NCBI RefSeq assembly: GCF_000244915.1
Contig: NZ_CM001442.1
Location: 6,708,012 to 6,772,011, forward strand
Source of the DNA: Bradyrhizobium sp. WSM471
GTDB taxonomy: Bacteria > Pseudomonadota > Alphaproteobacteria > Rhizobiales > Xanthobacteraceae
Direction of reading: 5' to 3'
DNA length: 64,000 nt
The position numbers were made by a program, and so were the translations under genes. Positions 36,501-44,332 of this stretch are shown here, piece after piece. The notes under the pieces are model-generated. The model saw only the letters and a program-made list of their open reading frames with translations. It was not told the DNA's origin and did no database searches. How positions within the stretch are numbered: position 1 is the first letter of the stretch; each line of letters starts with the position of its first letter.

Positions 36501-37556
36501 CGCCACCGGTCCAGCCTCGGATTCCACAGAGTACAGAACAAGGTCCGATAGCTGAACGCCCGACGCTTCTTCCTCGTCGGTCGGTCCGAGAGCTTCATGC
36601 GTCAGTCGCGACTTGCCGACGCCGGACAGACCGACGACGCGCGCGACACCACGCGGCTTACCGGCCAACGCGCGAAGCTTCTCCCGGAAAGGGGGCAACC
36701 GCGGGTCCGGGATCCAGGGAGTGCCGTCGAAGCGACCTGCCCAATGGGTCCAATCCTTGAACGGCCCGACAAGGCCGGGCTGCGTCTGCTCGAGCACCCA
36801 GGCCGCAACGGGCGGCAGAATGTTGACCCATGACGCGAGCTGGTCAGCGTCACGGAATTGAACCTGCTCGGGCCTGACCTTGAGCCCTGCTTTTGCGAGG
36901 GCTTTGCGGATGCTTTCGGCGCGCGCTTTGACGAGCTTGTTCTCGTACGAATGACCGCACGCCATGACGTAGGTGCCGCCCTTTTCCAAGGCTTCGCGCA
37001 CCATCGACTTGACCTCGCCACCCGGCGTGACCACGTCTGCGCCGGCTTCCGCCGGCGAAATCGGCCCTGCCTTCAGCTGGAACTGCGAGATGCGGCTCGG
37101 CAAGAACGTCGTTCGTTCGGGTCCGTTCTGCCACTCGATGCGCGCATCCTCGCCGCCATCGGCCGCGGTGATGTTGGCGGCGACGTGGATGCCATCCATC
37201 GGCAGGTTGCCGCTCAGCGCCTCGCCGTCCAGAAGCCGGCGCATCAGCAGCGTGAACTTCCTCGGGTTGAGCGCCGCGATGTGCTTGCCGGTGACCTCGA
37301 ACGGTCCCGTGCTGTCCGCCTCCATGGGCGCGACCTTGCCGCCGGACAGGGTGATGATGGCAGATGGGTTGGCGTCGAGCAGGCGCAGGACATTCGCCGT
37401 TGCCGTCGTGGGCTTGATCGTGCCGGATTCGTATTTCGTGAAGGCGCGCGGACCACCCCCAAGGAGTTCGCCGGCTTCGACCTGCGACAAACCGATTTTT
37501 TCTCGGATACGACGGATTTCGCCCGGTGTGAGCTCAATCGGCTTATTATCGATCAT
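33525..37556 (-). CDS. XRE-type HTH + Mrr-like nuclease + STAND-type NTPase (1343 aa)
   Basis: Residues 8-62 are an XRE/MqsA-like helix-turn-helix: LTPGEIRRIREKIGLSQVEA and GGGPRAFTKYESGTIKPT. Residues 95-240 resemble the PD-(D/E)XK-like domain of the 1271-residue protein, with ITAADGGEDARIEW (134-140) and ISQFQLKAG (QxK, 159-162). The P-loop is VVGLSGVGKSRLTHEAL (309-316) and Walker B AIVVVDRCP (367-375), followed by ITIDHDLPP. The last 900 residues are helical. A DNA-binding head on such a protein suggests that it represses its own gene and is released when the protein is activated. The gene lies 246 bp beyond the AddA-like gene and leads into the SIR2 gene. Role inferred as defence. Confidence 0.75.
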   Translation of the reverse strand: MIDNKPIELTPGEIRRIREKIGLSQVEAGELLGGGPRAFTKYESGTIKPTTATANVLRLLDANPSAIITLSGGKVAPMEADSTGPFEVTGKHIAALNPRKFTLLMRRLLDGEALSGNLPMDGIHVAANITAADGGEDARIEWQNGPERTTFLPSRISQFQLKAGPISPAEAGADVVTPGGEVKSMVREALEKGGTYVMACGHSYENKLVKARAESIRKALAKAGLKVRPEQVQFRDADQLASWVNILPPVAAWVLEQTQPGLVGPFKDWTHWAGRFDGTPWIPDPRLPPFREKLRALAGKPRGVARVVGLSGVGKSRLTHEALGPTDEEEASGVQLSDLVLYSVESEAGPVAIKSIVQSLVDSGFRAIVVVDRCPLESHHDLVAMVKRSGSRVSLITIDHDLPPSVQGDDELQMVEPASDAVVEGMIKQIAPELPSEDHRRLLKFARGFPQMATLLGQAWLSDMPIAAATDDELIDRILLGRRPTDPALLKDAGMLLGAFRLLGTAGELNDLAQAAAFTRGRSVDDLRAALTDLQGRGVVQQHGRLVSLQPKPLALALAERQWRQWGQATWDSVLAGNLPERLRQNAAWQLALLNTGAVAPQVAHHLMRFDGPFASLEALGQEGTGDVVSALAEIDADAVVTLLEHILNPLSVQELVGVRGDLRRGLVRALEKIAFIDTTFERAALLLLKLAVAENEQWANNSVGQFKALFPVFGGNTVASAASRLRLLDELLQRDDPQEMPIVIDALLDASSAHSHASFMGPETHGSRPQLVPWQPKYWKDAWDYVIACVDRLVAIGLRDDGLGASARNGIAQEFRSYVDGGLIDHVEKWVAQIQAVHPYWPAALNALGDVLQYDLPDLKDDEEARVRKLIADLSPQDIASRIRLLVTEMPWDYPADAKLEFYEREKYQADTVRDLAKEALGQPGTLRASLDALSRDEQRMSVAFGKAIAELADVPLSWEEPIKRAYAATTEGNRNYGLVTGYYSGLAAQHPAAVAAYKNEAIASTIFAPTLPFLCLLLGITADDVRLACVGLKSGTMPPSAMSHWGMGGVFAKLDAPAAAPLFNQLLNMDSVAYSVALDVMGMFVHGNRERLEELRPQIMLAVEHVGKRPKRRGSQMSAHHFEHVVAWLLKKGRDDTDARVAAGKLANYLAASPDGDAAKMIKPLLPIMFKNFSSIVWPVFGNAIIRDRATAWRIEHTIGDGFSFADTKQPAVLHVPEDILFSWAHANPEGGPAFLARTLPVLNSRAPGVERSFHPLMMRLLDEFGDRDDVRRYVMQNMHTFGWSGSLTTYFALYEEPLRSLFEHPIGVLRRWATVAHTQMRKQVESAKRDDDEQDAHWNA

Positions 37557-37802
37557 TCCAGCAACTACGAGAAATGTACCATTATGGTCACTTAATAGAT
37601 TCGTCCACCTTTGGCAAGGTCAATCAAGTAACGCATTGATTTAGCGCTTCTTTTTATTCCAACCCGCAGCGATCGTCCCGAATCGATATGGCTAGCTATT
37701 CCACCGCCCGAGATAACGAGCCGCTCCGATGCGCCTCAGCGTCATGAAGGTGAGGGTGTGCTCCGACTGTCGCATGCCAAATGGTCATCAATGCCCCGCG
37801 TC

Positions 37803-40800
37803 TTATCGATCAATCCAGTCCAATTCTCCAAGAGTAAGATAGACGACAGCTCCGCGGGGAGCGCCGACCGCGTCCAGGTATTGCAGCAGCTGCCTAGCAT
37901 AAGTCTGCCGGTCAGCGGCAGTCGGGGCCACGTCGCTTTTCCAGTCAAAGGCGACAACGGCTAGGCCGGCTGCGACGGCGAGAGCGTCCGCGCGCCCGGC
38001 GGTCAAGACGCGGCCAGCGTCACGGGCAGCATAGAGCGCCAACTCCGGCACAAGCGCAGCACGGTGTTCCGCGACACCCGGTAGTCGCAGGGTTCGCAAC
38101 GCGGTCGCAGCCATCTCCGCCGGATCGGGCAGCGGCTGCGCTTCGAGCGGCGCCAGCTGTGCGAGGAGGTCAGCGGCGCGCGCCTGCAGATCAGATGCAA
38201 TCTCCTCGATCTCGCCCGTCAATATCTCTTCGATCAGCTTGTGCAGCACTGCACCCCGGATGGCGCTGCCCGCCACCGTCACGAGACCGGCAGGGTTAAT
38301 GTCGGCGCTCTCGTCAACGCGAGCGACCTCCACCAAGCGATCGGTGTCGCCGTCGCTCGGCCGAACCCAGCGGATGGGCCGGGACGCATCCGCGACCGCG
38401 GCTTGCTCGGCGGCAAACACCTCCTCGCTTTGATGATTTTCTTCTGGCGCGACGCGCGCCTGAGGACGCCGAGAGAAACGCGCTGGATCCCATTCCGGAA
38501 TATCGTCCTGCCGAAGATCTAAAAGGTGCGCCCAGCTGTTGGTGCGCGGCACCGACAATGTGGGCAGGATCAGCATTTCGATTGCCCGCGTGCAGGCGAC
38601 GTACAGGAGTCGCTCGTGCTCCTCTGCGCTGTCCTGGTCGTCGAGGTGGATGGCATCCGCGATAGCCGGCGGCACGACGTCGCCCAGCACCCAGTGCAGC
38701 GTGTCGTCCTGGTGGCGGTGGATAAACGGCTCTCGCCGTCTGAGTTCGGAGCCCATGTTGATCGGAATGACGATCGGCCATTCGAGGCCCTTGGCACTGT
38801 GGACGGTGATGATTTCAATCGCCTCGCGGTCCGCATCCAGCCGAGCCTCGTCGTAGGGCTCGGGTCCAAGAGGACCGCCCTCCCAGTCGGCGTCGATGTC
38901 CTGCGCCAATTGCTTGAGGCCTCGCACGCCGTAGCGACGTGCACGCTCCATCAGAAGATCGAGGTTGGCCAGAGCCCGCGCGGCCTGGTCGCTGCCCCGC
39001 ACGGCAAGGGTGGCCCGCACCCGCAGCCGATCGATCGCTTCGCTGAGCAGGAGGAACGGCGTCGTTCGACGCACGCGCCTCCTTAGGTCCGCCAGCACGC
39101 TGAGCGTCTCTCGCGCCAGCGGATGGTTGATCTGATCGGGCGGCGTTTGCAGCGCCAATCTCGGCGCCGGCGCACGATCTTCGGTCTCATTCGGCGCGAG
39201 GACCCGCGTGATGTCGAGCAATTCGTGATCGGTCAGACCGACGAGCGGCCCGCGCAATAGGGCGCCGAGCGCCAGCGTATCACCCGGATCTGCGAGCGTA
39301 CGGATCAGCGCGACGAAATCCTGCGCTTCCTGGCGCCGGAAGAGGTTGCGTCCGGCCTGCGAGACGAGCGGCAGGCCACGCTCCTCGAGCGCCCGCTCGT
39401 AACGCCAGAGCTCGGTGCCGACCGGCGCGAGCAAAGCGATGTCGCCAGGCACGATCAGGGACGTTTCTCCGCCGGATCGCCGAACGCGGACATTTCCGAT
39501 GAGCTGAGCACAGATATCGGCAACGGCGTGCGCTTCCTTATCGCGTACGAACGCCGCACGGCTTTTCTCGCCGATGCGGATCGTGGCCTTCATGACGCAA
39601 GGCAGACCGTGCTCGGCTGGACCAAGCGAAGAAACCAACGGAACGTAACCCGGGGCCTGTCGGCCCAGGGGATCGCGGAAACAGCGATTGACGTGGTCCA
39701 AAATCTCGCCGCGTGACCGGAAGCTTGTTGTGATCCGCAAGATGTTCCCGGGGAACTGGCGCTCGACGGCATTGCGCGCCTCCATATAGGTTGCGACATC
39801 CGCGCCTCGAAATCGATAGATCGCCTGTTTGGGATCGCCGACCATAAACAGGCTGCCCGGAATCAGTATCCGCGCCTGCCAGGCCGGAGCCGCGCCAGGA
39901 GCGCTCGCGATCAGAAACAGGATCTCGGCCTGCACCGGATCGGTGTCCTGGAATTCATCGACGAGGATTCGCGTGTAGCGCTTCGACGACGCCCGCCGGA
40001 CGGCCTCATGACCGCGCAAAAGCGCGCGCGTGGCGAGCAGCAGATCGTCAAAGTCAAGGACGGCAGCGTTGCGCTTGAACGCCTCGAAGTCTTCAAGGAG
40101 CTCATCGAGCGCGCCGGAGAAGGTCGCGACCAGCGCTGTTGCGATACTACCAAGAAGGCCACGAAACTCCGTCGCGCAGCGGTCATAGTAGGATGCGGCC
40201 TCCTCTGCGAGGCGCGTGCCTTGGTCCTTGCCGGCAACGTATTTCCAGGCCCCCAAGCGCCGATAAGGGCGCAGATCGTTGGAGCGCCAAGCCATGGCTT
40301 CGACCCGAGGCGGATGGGCAAGCTCCCAGAGCCGCTCGAATGATGGCGCAGGATTGAAGGCACCCGTGAAGAAGACGGCGAGCCTCTCGAGATCGGCAAT
40401 GTCTTCGAGCGCCCGGTCAGGCGCCCGTGTGCCGTCGATCCAGCGGCGAAACTCCCGCACACTCTCGACAAACTCCAGATCGGCATGTTCGGCGAGATCG
40501 CGGGGCAGAGGCTTTGCGGTTCGAAAGTCGCGCCGGAACTTGCCGAGCTTTTTCAGGGTGTCGACAGCCTCCCTTGGATCTCGGCGCGCCATGACGACGA
40601 CCGGATCGGTCGGATCAGCGTTCTCGCCGAGACGCCGCCGCAGCCAACGCTCGAATACCGTCGTGAAGGCAAACTCGGTCTGGACCGCGTCGAGGACCTC
40701 GGCGCCGGGATCGACGCCCGCCTCAATCGCATAGCTGCGAAGCAGCTTGTGGCAGAAGCCGTGGATCGTGGTTGCCGTGAGTTCGTCTAGCCGCGCGCGC

Positions 40801-41111
40801 GCCGCTATGAGCGCAGCTCTCTGCGGCGCGGTCAGGGCTTTATCGACGGCAAGCGCCAGATCATCGGGGACGTTTCCGTTCAGCAGTTCGTTGACGAACC
40901 GCTCCACGCGCACACGCAATTCACCGGCCGCGAGCTCGGTGAACGTGATGGCGGCAATGTTGCGTGGCGCGACACCGCTGGCCAGGAGCATGGTCACGCG
41001 GCCGGCAAGTAGCGAGGTCTTGCCGGTGCCTGCCGCGGCCTCGACCAGCAGGGTTTGATCAAGAACCGTGAGGGCGCGCCGCCGGTCGGCGCTGTCGGCG
41101 AGCGCGTTCAT
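37803..41111 (-). CDS. AddA/RecB-like UvrD helicase with C-terminal nuclease (1102 aa)
   Basis: The protein has all SF1A helicase motifs: Walker A LLVEAAAGTGKTSLLAGRV (25-32), TATTIHGFCHKLLR, VLDFDDLL, Walker B ILVDEFQDTDPVQ, FMVGDPKQAIYRFRGADV, EIITVHSAKGLEWPIV and LLYVACTRAIEMLIL. The C terminus is a RecB-type PD-(D/E)XK nuclease: GRADAL (Asp1042), VAFDWKSD (Asp1056, Lys1058) and QLLQYL (1074-1079). It should unwind and cut DNA ends with ATP, like AddA. Its start overlaps the stop of the AddB-like gene by 4 bp (ATGA), so the two subunits are translationally coupled. This is an accessory AddAB-like pair inside a defence-type operon rather than the housekeeping addAB. Confidence 0.9.
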   Translation of the reverse strand: MNALADSADRRRALTVLDQTLLVEAAAGTGKTSLLAGRVTMLLASGVAPRNIAAITFTELAAGELRVRVERFVNELLNGNVPDDLALAVDKALTAPQRAALIAARARLDELTATTIHGFCHKLLRSYAIEAGVDPGAEVLDAVQTEFAFTTVFERWLRRRLGENADPTDPVVVMARRDPREAVDTLKKLGKFRRDFRTAKPLPRDLAEHADLEFVESVREFRRWIDGTRAPDRALEDIADLERLAVFFTGAFNPAPSFERLWELAHPPRVEAMAWRSNDLRPYRRLGAWKYVAGKDQGTRLAEEAASYYDRCATEFRGLLGSIATALVATFSGALDELLEDFEAFKRNAAVLDFDDLLLATRALLRGHEAVRRASSKRYTRILVDEFQDTDPVQAEILFLIASAPGAAPAWQARILIPGSLFMVGDPKQAIYRFRGADVATYMEARNAVERQFPGNILRITTSFRSRGEILDHVNRCFRDPLGRQAPGYVPLVSSLGPAEHGLPCVMKATIRIGEKSRAAFVRDKEAHAVADICAQLIGNVRVRRSGGETSLIVPGDIALLAPVGTELWRYERALEERGLPLVSQAGRNLFRRQEAQDFVALIRTLADPGDTLALGALLRGPLVGLTDHELLDITRVLAPNETEDRAPAPRLALQTPPDQINHPLARETLSVLADLRRRVRRTTPFLLLSEAIDRLRVRATLAVRGSDQAARALANLDLLMERARRYGVRGLKQLAQDIDADWEGGPLGPEPYDEARLDADREAIEIITVHSAKGLEWPIVIPINMGSELRRREPFIHRHQDDTLHWVLGDVVPPAIADAIHLDDQDSAEEHERLLYVACTRAIEMLILPTLSVPRTNSWAHLLDLRQDDIPEWDPARFSRRPQARVAPEENHQSEEVFAAEQAAVADASRPIRWVRPSDGDTDRLVEVARVDESADINPAGLVTVAGSAIRGAVLHKLIEEILTGEIEEIASDLQARAADLLAQLAPLEAQPLPDPAEMAATALRTLRLPGVAEHRAALVPELALYAARDAGRVLTAGRADALAVAAGLAVVAFDWKSDVAPTAADRQTYARQLLQYLDAVGAPRGAVVYLTLGELDWIDR

Positions 41112-43744
41112 GGCAACTCCCAGAACCGGGCTAGATCGCCGGCGGCGGCTGTGAGCGCAGCCTGCTTTCTGCGGAAGTAGGCCGGAGATGCAGGAAGCGC
41201 GAGCCGCAGATCGTTGAGACGGCCGTCGGCGGCTGGCCCTGGGACAGCGTGGCCGCGCGTCAAAGCGGCACAGGCAGCGTTGACGAAGGCGGCGGTTTGC
41301 CCAATCGCGTCGTCAAGATCCGGCAGCAGGAAGATTGCTGGTTCGTCCTTCAGATAGATGAGCCGGGTTCGAATGGCGGGCACGTCCGGCAGAAGTTGGC
41401 GGCATGCCAAGGCGTACAGCACACGCTGCAGTTCCGCGCCGCCGGCAATGACTCTGTCGGCGGCATTCTCCGGCCGCTCGCCTGTCTTGTAATCGGTCAC
41501 ACGGACGGCGACGCTGCCGGCGCGCAGGTCGAGGCGATCGATCTTCCCGCGAATGGCCACCGCCGTTCCAGGCACATCGACGCGCAACGCAGGGTCCCAC
41601 GGCCAATCCGGATTTATCGGCTCTGGCGGATTGGCATGCTCGCCGAACGGCACTTCGGTCCAGCTGCGCGTGCCGCTCTCCGTGAACTTCTCGTTCGTGA
41701 GCCCAGCTAGCGCCATGGCGGAGGCCTGGCGCACGGTGTTGACCCAGAGCACCTCGGGCGGCACCGGCCGCTCCAGCGGCCACGCCGCAATCACGTGACG
41801 CACCGCGCCCTCAAGCGCGCCCTCGATCTCCTCCGTACCGGCCACGATAAAACCGGGCGACGGCTCAAGCGCGTCGACGGCGCGGCGCAAAAGCTCATGG
41901 ACCAGCCGGCCGAATTCATCGGGCGGGAGCATCAGTGGACGCTCCCGGTCGGCCGGCGCACGCCATCCCAATGCGTATTTCCAGACAAAGCCTAGCGGAT
42001 CACGTAGCAGCCGCGCGAGCGAGGTCGGCGACTGGATCTCTGCGAGGCTCTTGACGATGACGGCATGACCCACAACCAGGAGCCCGTCATGGGCCGTCAA
42101 CTCCGGTCGGTGCCAGCTCTGCCAGCACTGCAGGGCAGAGTCTGTCGCGAGGTGCCCCGCGATCTCTTGCGGGCGCGCTGTGAGCCGGTCCGATTCGCTC
42201 GCCGCGTGCTCCGCGATCCGCGTGCGCGCGAGTGCGAGCGCATTACCGCCAGTAGCCAGGAGCGGGCTTGGTCCCGCGCGACCACCTTGGGCGTTGCGAC
42301 GGCTGCGCGAAAGAACAATGCCCTGTGTCGCGCAAGTGGCAATGATGTTGAATGCCCGCCGATCCGCTTCAGCGGGCGGATCAGCGTCGAGAGGACCTGG
42401 AGGACCAATATGGTCCGGCAGCAGAGGATCTTCGCCGGAGGAGCGCGGCCATCCGCGCTCCGTTAGCCCGAGCAGGCGAACCCAAGGGCGAGGCGATGCC
42501 GCCAGCTGCCATGCAGGCGCCCAGGCCACGGCATCGCTGGCATCTCGCTCATCCTCGACTCGGATTTTGCGCAGCGAAAGCTCAAGCGCGGCCGCCGGCG
42601 CGCCTCGTGTCGCCCGCTCCCAGAGGCGGCGCGCACGGACGCGCAGGAACGCGTCCGCCGCTTCTTCGGCCGCAACTGTTCCTCGTTCCAGCAAGGTCAG
42701 CAGCGGCATCACGATCGGACGCGGATCGGTATCTAGAAAGGTCAGTTGGTCGAGGGCCCCCGCCCATTCCGCGGCCGAGGTCAGCGAGGCGCTGCGCGGC
42801 ACGCGCAGCCAGTCGCGCGGCAAGGCGTCGAGCATCGTTCGCTGACCTGCGGTCAGAGCAAACAGGCGCCGCACGCGGGCCTGGCTTAAGCCATGTAGCA
42901 GGACATCGGCGAGCGCCGCGCAACGCTGCCCATCTGCGGTACCAAGACACGGCCTGCCGTGCGGAAAACTCACCGGCAGTTCGGTCTCTTGCGCGAGCGC
43001 AACGATGTACTCGTCCCACTCATCGGTGCTGACGCTACAGATCGCGATGTCGCGGGGCTCGGCTTGTCCTGAGGCAATCAAGGCGCGCGCCCAACGAAAA
43101 GCCTCAAGCACCTCGTGTCGGGGATCGGCGCAAGTGACCTGGACGGGCGGCGCCGCCGCGGCGGTGGCCGTTCTGACCTCACCTCGAAACCAGGCCGTGT
43201 CTGCGCCCGGCGGTGCGGTCCAGATGACTGGCGCCACGGCGCAGAGATCATGGATGATCGGTCGCCAGACCGGCTCGATGAAGTGAACGCCCATGATGGA
43301 GACCGAGCCCAGGACCTCAGGCGTCCATTGCATTCGCGCGCGCGCCTCGTCACGCAGATCCATCGGCAGGCGCGCGCCGCCGGCAAGAAAGCCGCGCACC
43401 CGGTTCTCAAGCAAAGCAAGATCGCGGATGCGCGCGTTACCGTCCGGGGCGTGAGCGAGACGGGTGTCCGCGTTCCATGCCGCTCTCAGGGTTCGCGCAA
43501 CGGCGCGCGTCATCCCGGGGAGGTGCCGGACGGTCTCGATGTCCTCAAAGCCTCCGGCATCGAGGGCGCGGGCGACAACAAATTCAAGCTCCTCGCCTGT
43601 GACCTGATGCAGGAAGCCGCCTGCCAGCCGCGCCGCCAATTGCGTTATTGTCATGATCTGCAGACCGTTCTCGCCATCGCAAGCGGCGGCCGCGCGGCGG
43701 GTGGCGAAAGCCAGCCCGCCCTGCACAATAACCGTCCCCCTCAT
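41108..43744 (-). CDS. AddB-like PD-(D/E)XK nuclease subunit (878 aa)
   Basis: I start it at ATG 43744 (MRGTVIVQGGLAFATRRAAA), because this is where AddB/RecC-like similarity begins; the open frame reaches 43825. The long middle resembles an inactive helicase: no GxGKT P-loop is visible, unlike standard AddB, and MTITQLAARLAGGFLHQVTG fits the N-terminal layout. The C-terminal nuclease is complete: AIRGKIDRLDLRAG (Asp736), VRVTDYKTGE (Asp751, Lys753) and ELQRVLYALACRQ. The four cysteines of the AddB iron-sulfur cluster are not seen. It is expected to pair with the AddA-like protein. A GC-rich hairpin separates it from the upstream DUF6527 gene. Confidence 0.8.
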   Translation of the reverse strand: MRGTVIVQGGLAFATRRAAAACDGENGLQIMTITQLAARLAGGFLHQVTGEELEFVVARALDAGGFEDIETVRHLPGMTRAVARTLRAAWNADTRLAHAPDGNARIRDLALLENRVRGFLAGGARLPMDLRDEARARMQWTPEVLGSVSIMGVHFIEPVWRPIIHDLCAVAPVIWTAPPGADTAWFRGEVRTATAAAAPPVQVTCADPRHEVLEAFRWARALIASGQAEPRDIAICSVSTDEWDEYIVALAQETELPVSFPHGRPCLGTADGQRCAALADVLLHGLSQARVRRLFALTAGQRTMLDALPRDWLRVPRSASLTSAAEWAGALDQLTFLDTDPRPIVMPLLTLLERGTVAAEEAADAFLRVRARRLWERATRGAPAAALELSLRKIRVEDERDASDAVAWAPAWQLAASPRPWVRLLGLTERGWPRSSGEDPLLPDHIGPPGPLDADPPAEADRRAFNIIATCATQGIVLSRSRRNAQGGRAGPSPLLATGGNALALARTRIAEHAASESDRLTARPQEIAGHLATDSALQCWQSWHRPELTAHDGLLVVGHAVIVKSLAEIQSPTSLARLLRDPLGFVWKYALGWRAPADRERPLMLPPDEFGRLVHELLRRAVDALEPSPGFIVAGTEEIEGALEGAVRHVIAAWPLERPVPPEVLWVNTVRQASAMALAGLTNEKFTESGTRSWTEVPFGEHANPPEPINPDWPWDPALRVDVPGTAVAIRGKIDRLDLRAGSVAVRVTDYKTGERPENAADRVIAGGAELQRVLYALACRQLLPDVPAIRTRLIYLKDEPAIFLLPDLDDAIGQTAAFVNAACAALTRGHAVPGPAADGRLNDLRLALPASPAYFRRKQAALTAAAGDLARFWELP

Positions 43745-43863
43745 CACCACTGTCTCGTCCCCATTTCCGGCAACAACGTTATCAAAGAACCCTACCGACT
43801 TGGATATCTGGCGCAGCGTGCCCACACATCATCGGCCCTGCGCCAAATCGCGCAAAGAAGGCA

Positions 43864-43888
43864 GCCCGGCGGCAGGTCGCCGCCGGGC
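43864..43888 (-). terminator. GC-rich hairpin after the ubiquitin-like cassette
   Basis: GCCCGGCGGC and GCCGCCGGGC form a perfect 10-bp stem with a 5-base loop, 7 bp after the stop of the DUF6527 gene. On the minus strand it is followed by TGCCTTCTTT, a poor T-tract, so it may be a partial terminator or an RNA-stabilising hairpin between the modifier cassette and the addBA-like pair. Confidence 0.5.
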
Positions 43889-43894
43889 CCGTCG

Positions 43895-44332
43895 TTATCT
43901 GCCCCAGACCCAGTGCCAAGCGCGGCGCCAAATGCTTGGCGTTGCCTTGGGCTGAGCGGGCTGCGGCGGGTGCTCCGCCTGTGGCGGCTGGCCGTAGAAG
44001 CGCGCCTTGGCGGCACTATCACGGCGCCGTTCGGCTTCAACCTGCTCATCGCTCCAGGGACCGGCTTCGATCACCTTGCCACGGTCGATCACATAGTGTG
44101 ACCGGCACTTCAGCGTCCAATTGCCGATCGATGGGCGAAGCGAGATGGTCTCGCCATCGAATGTCATTTTCCAATCTGTCGGCGTGAAGGGCGCGACAAC
44201 CTCCTCGCCGCAGCCGCAGCAGCAGCTGTGGGCCGACGTGGCATACTTCGTCGAAACATAGAGGATGCCTGGCTGAAGGCATTCGGGGATATGCTCGACG
44301 AACCGATGCTCCAATTTCTTGTATCTGATCAT
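43895..44332 (-). CDS. DUF6527 metal-binding protein (145 aa)
   Basis: Starting at ATG 44332 (MIRYKKLEHRFVEHIPECLQ), whose ATGA overlaps the E1 stop codon, the protein contains GILYVSTKYATSAHSCCCGC, a CxCGCG-type metal site at 37-42, then SLRPSIGNWTLKCRSHYVID with CRSH at 76-79. These Cys/His residues should hold zinc. DUF6527 proteins are regularly encoded beside multi-ubiquitin and ThiF-type E1 genes, to my knowledge, and their job there is not established; a protease or adaptor role has been suggested only by context. The C-terminal 40 residues are Pro-rich and end in Trp-rich WRRAWHWVWGR. Confidence 0.8.
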   Translation of the reverse strand: MIRYKKLEHRFVEHIPECLQPGILYVSTKYATSAHSCCCGCGEEVVAPFTPTDWKMTFDGETISLRPSIGNWTLKCRSHYVIDRGKVIEAGPWSDEQVEAERRRDSAAKARFYGQPPQAEHPPQPAQPKATPSIWRRAWHWVWGR

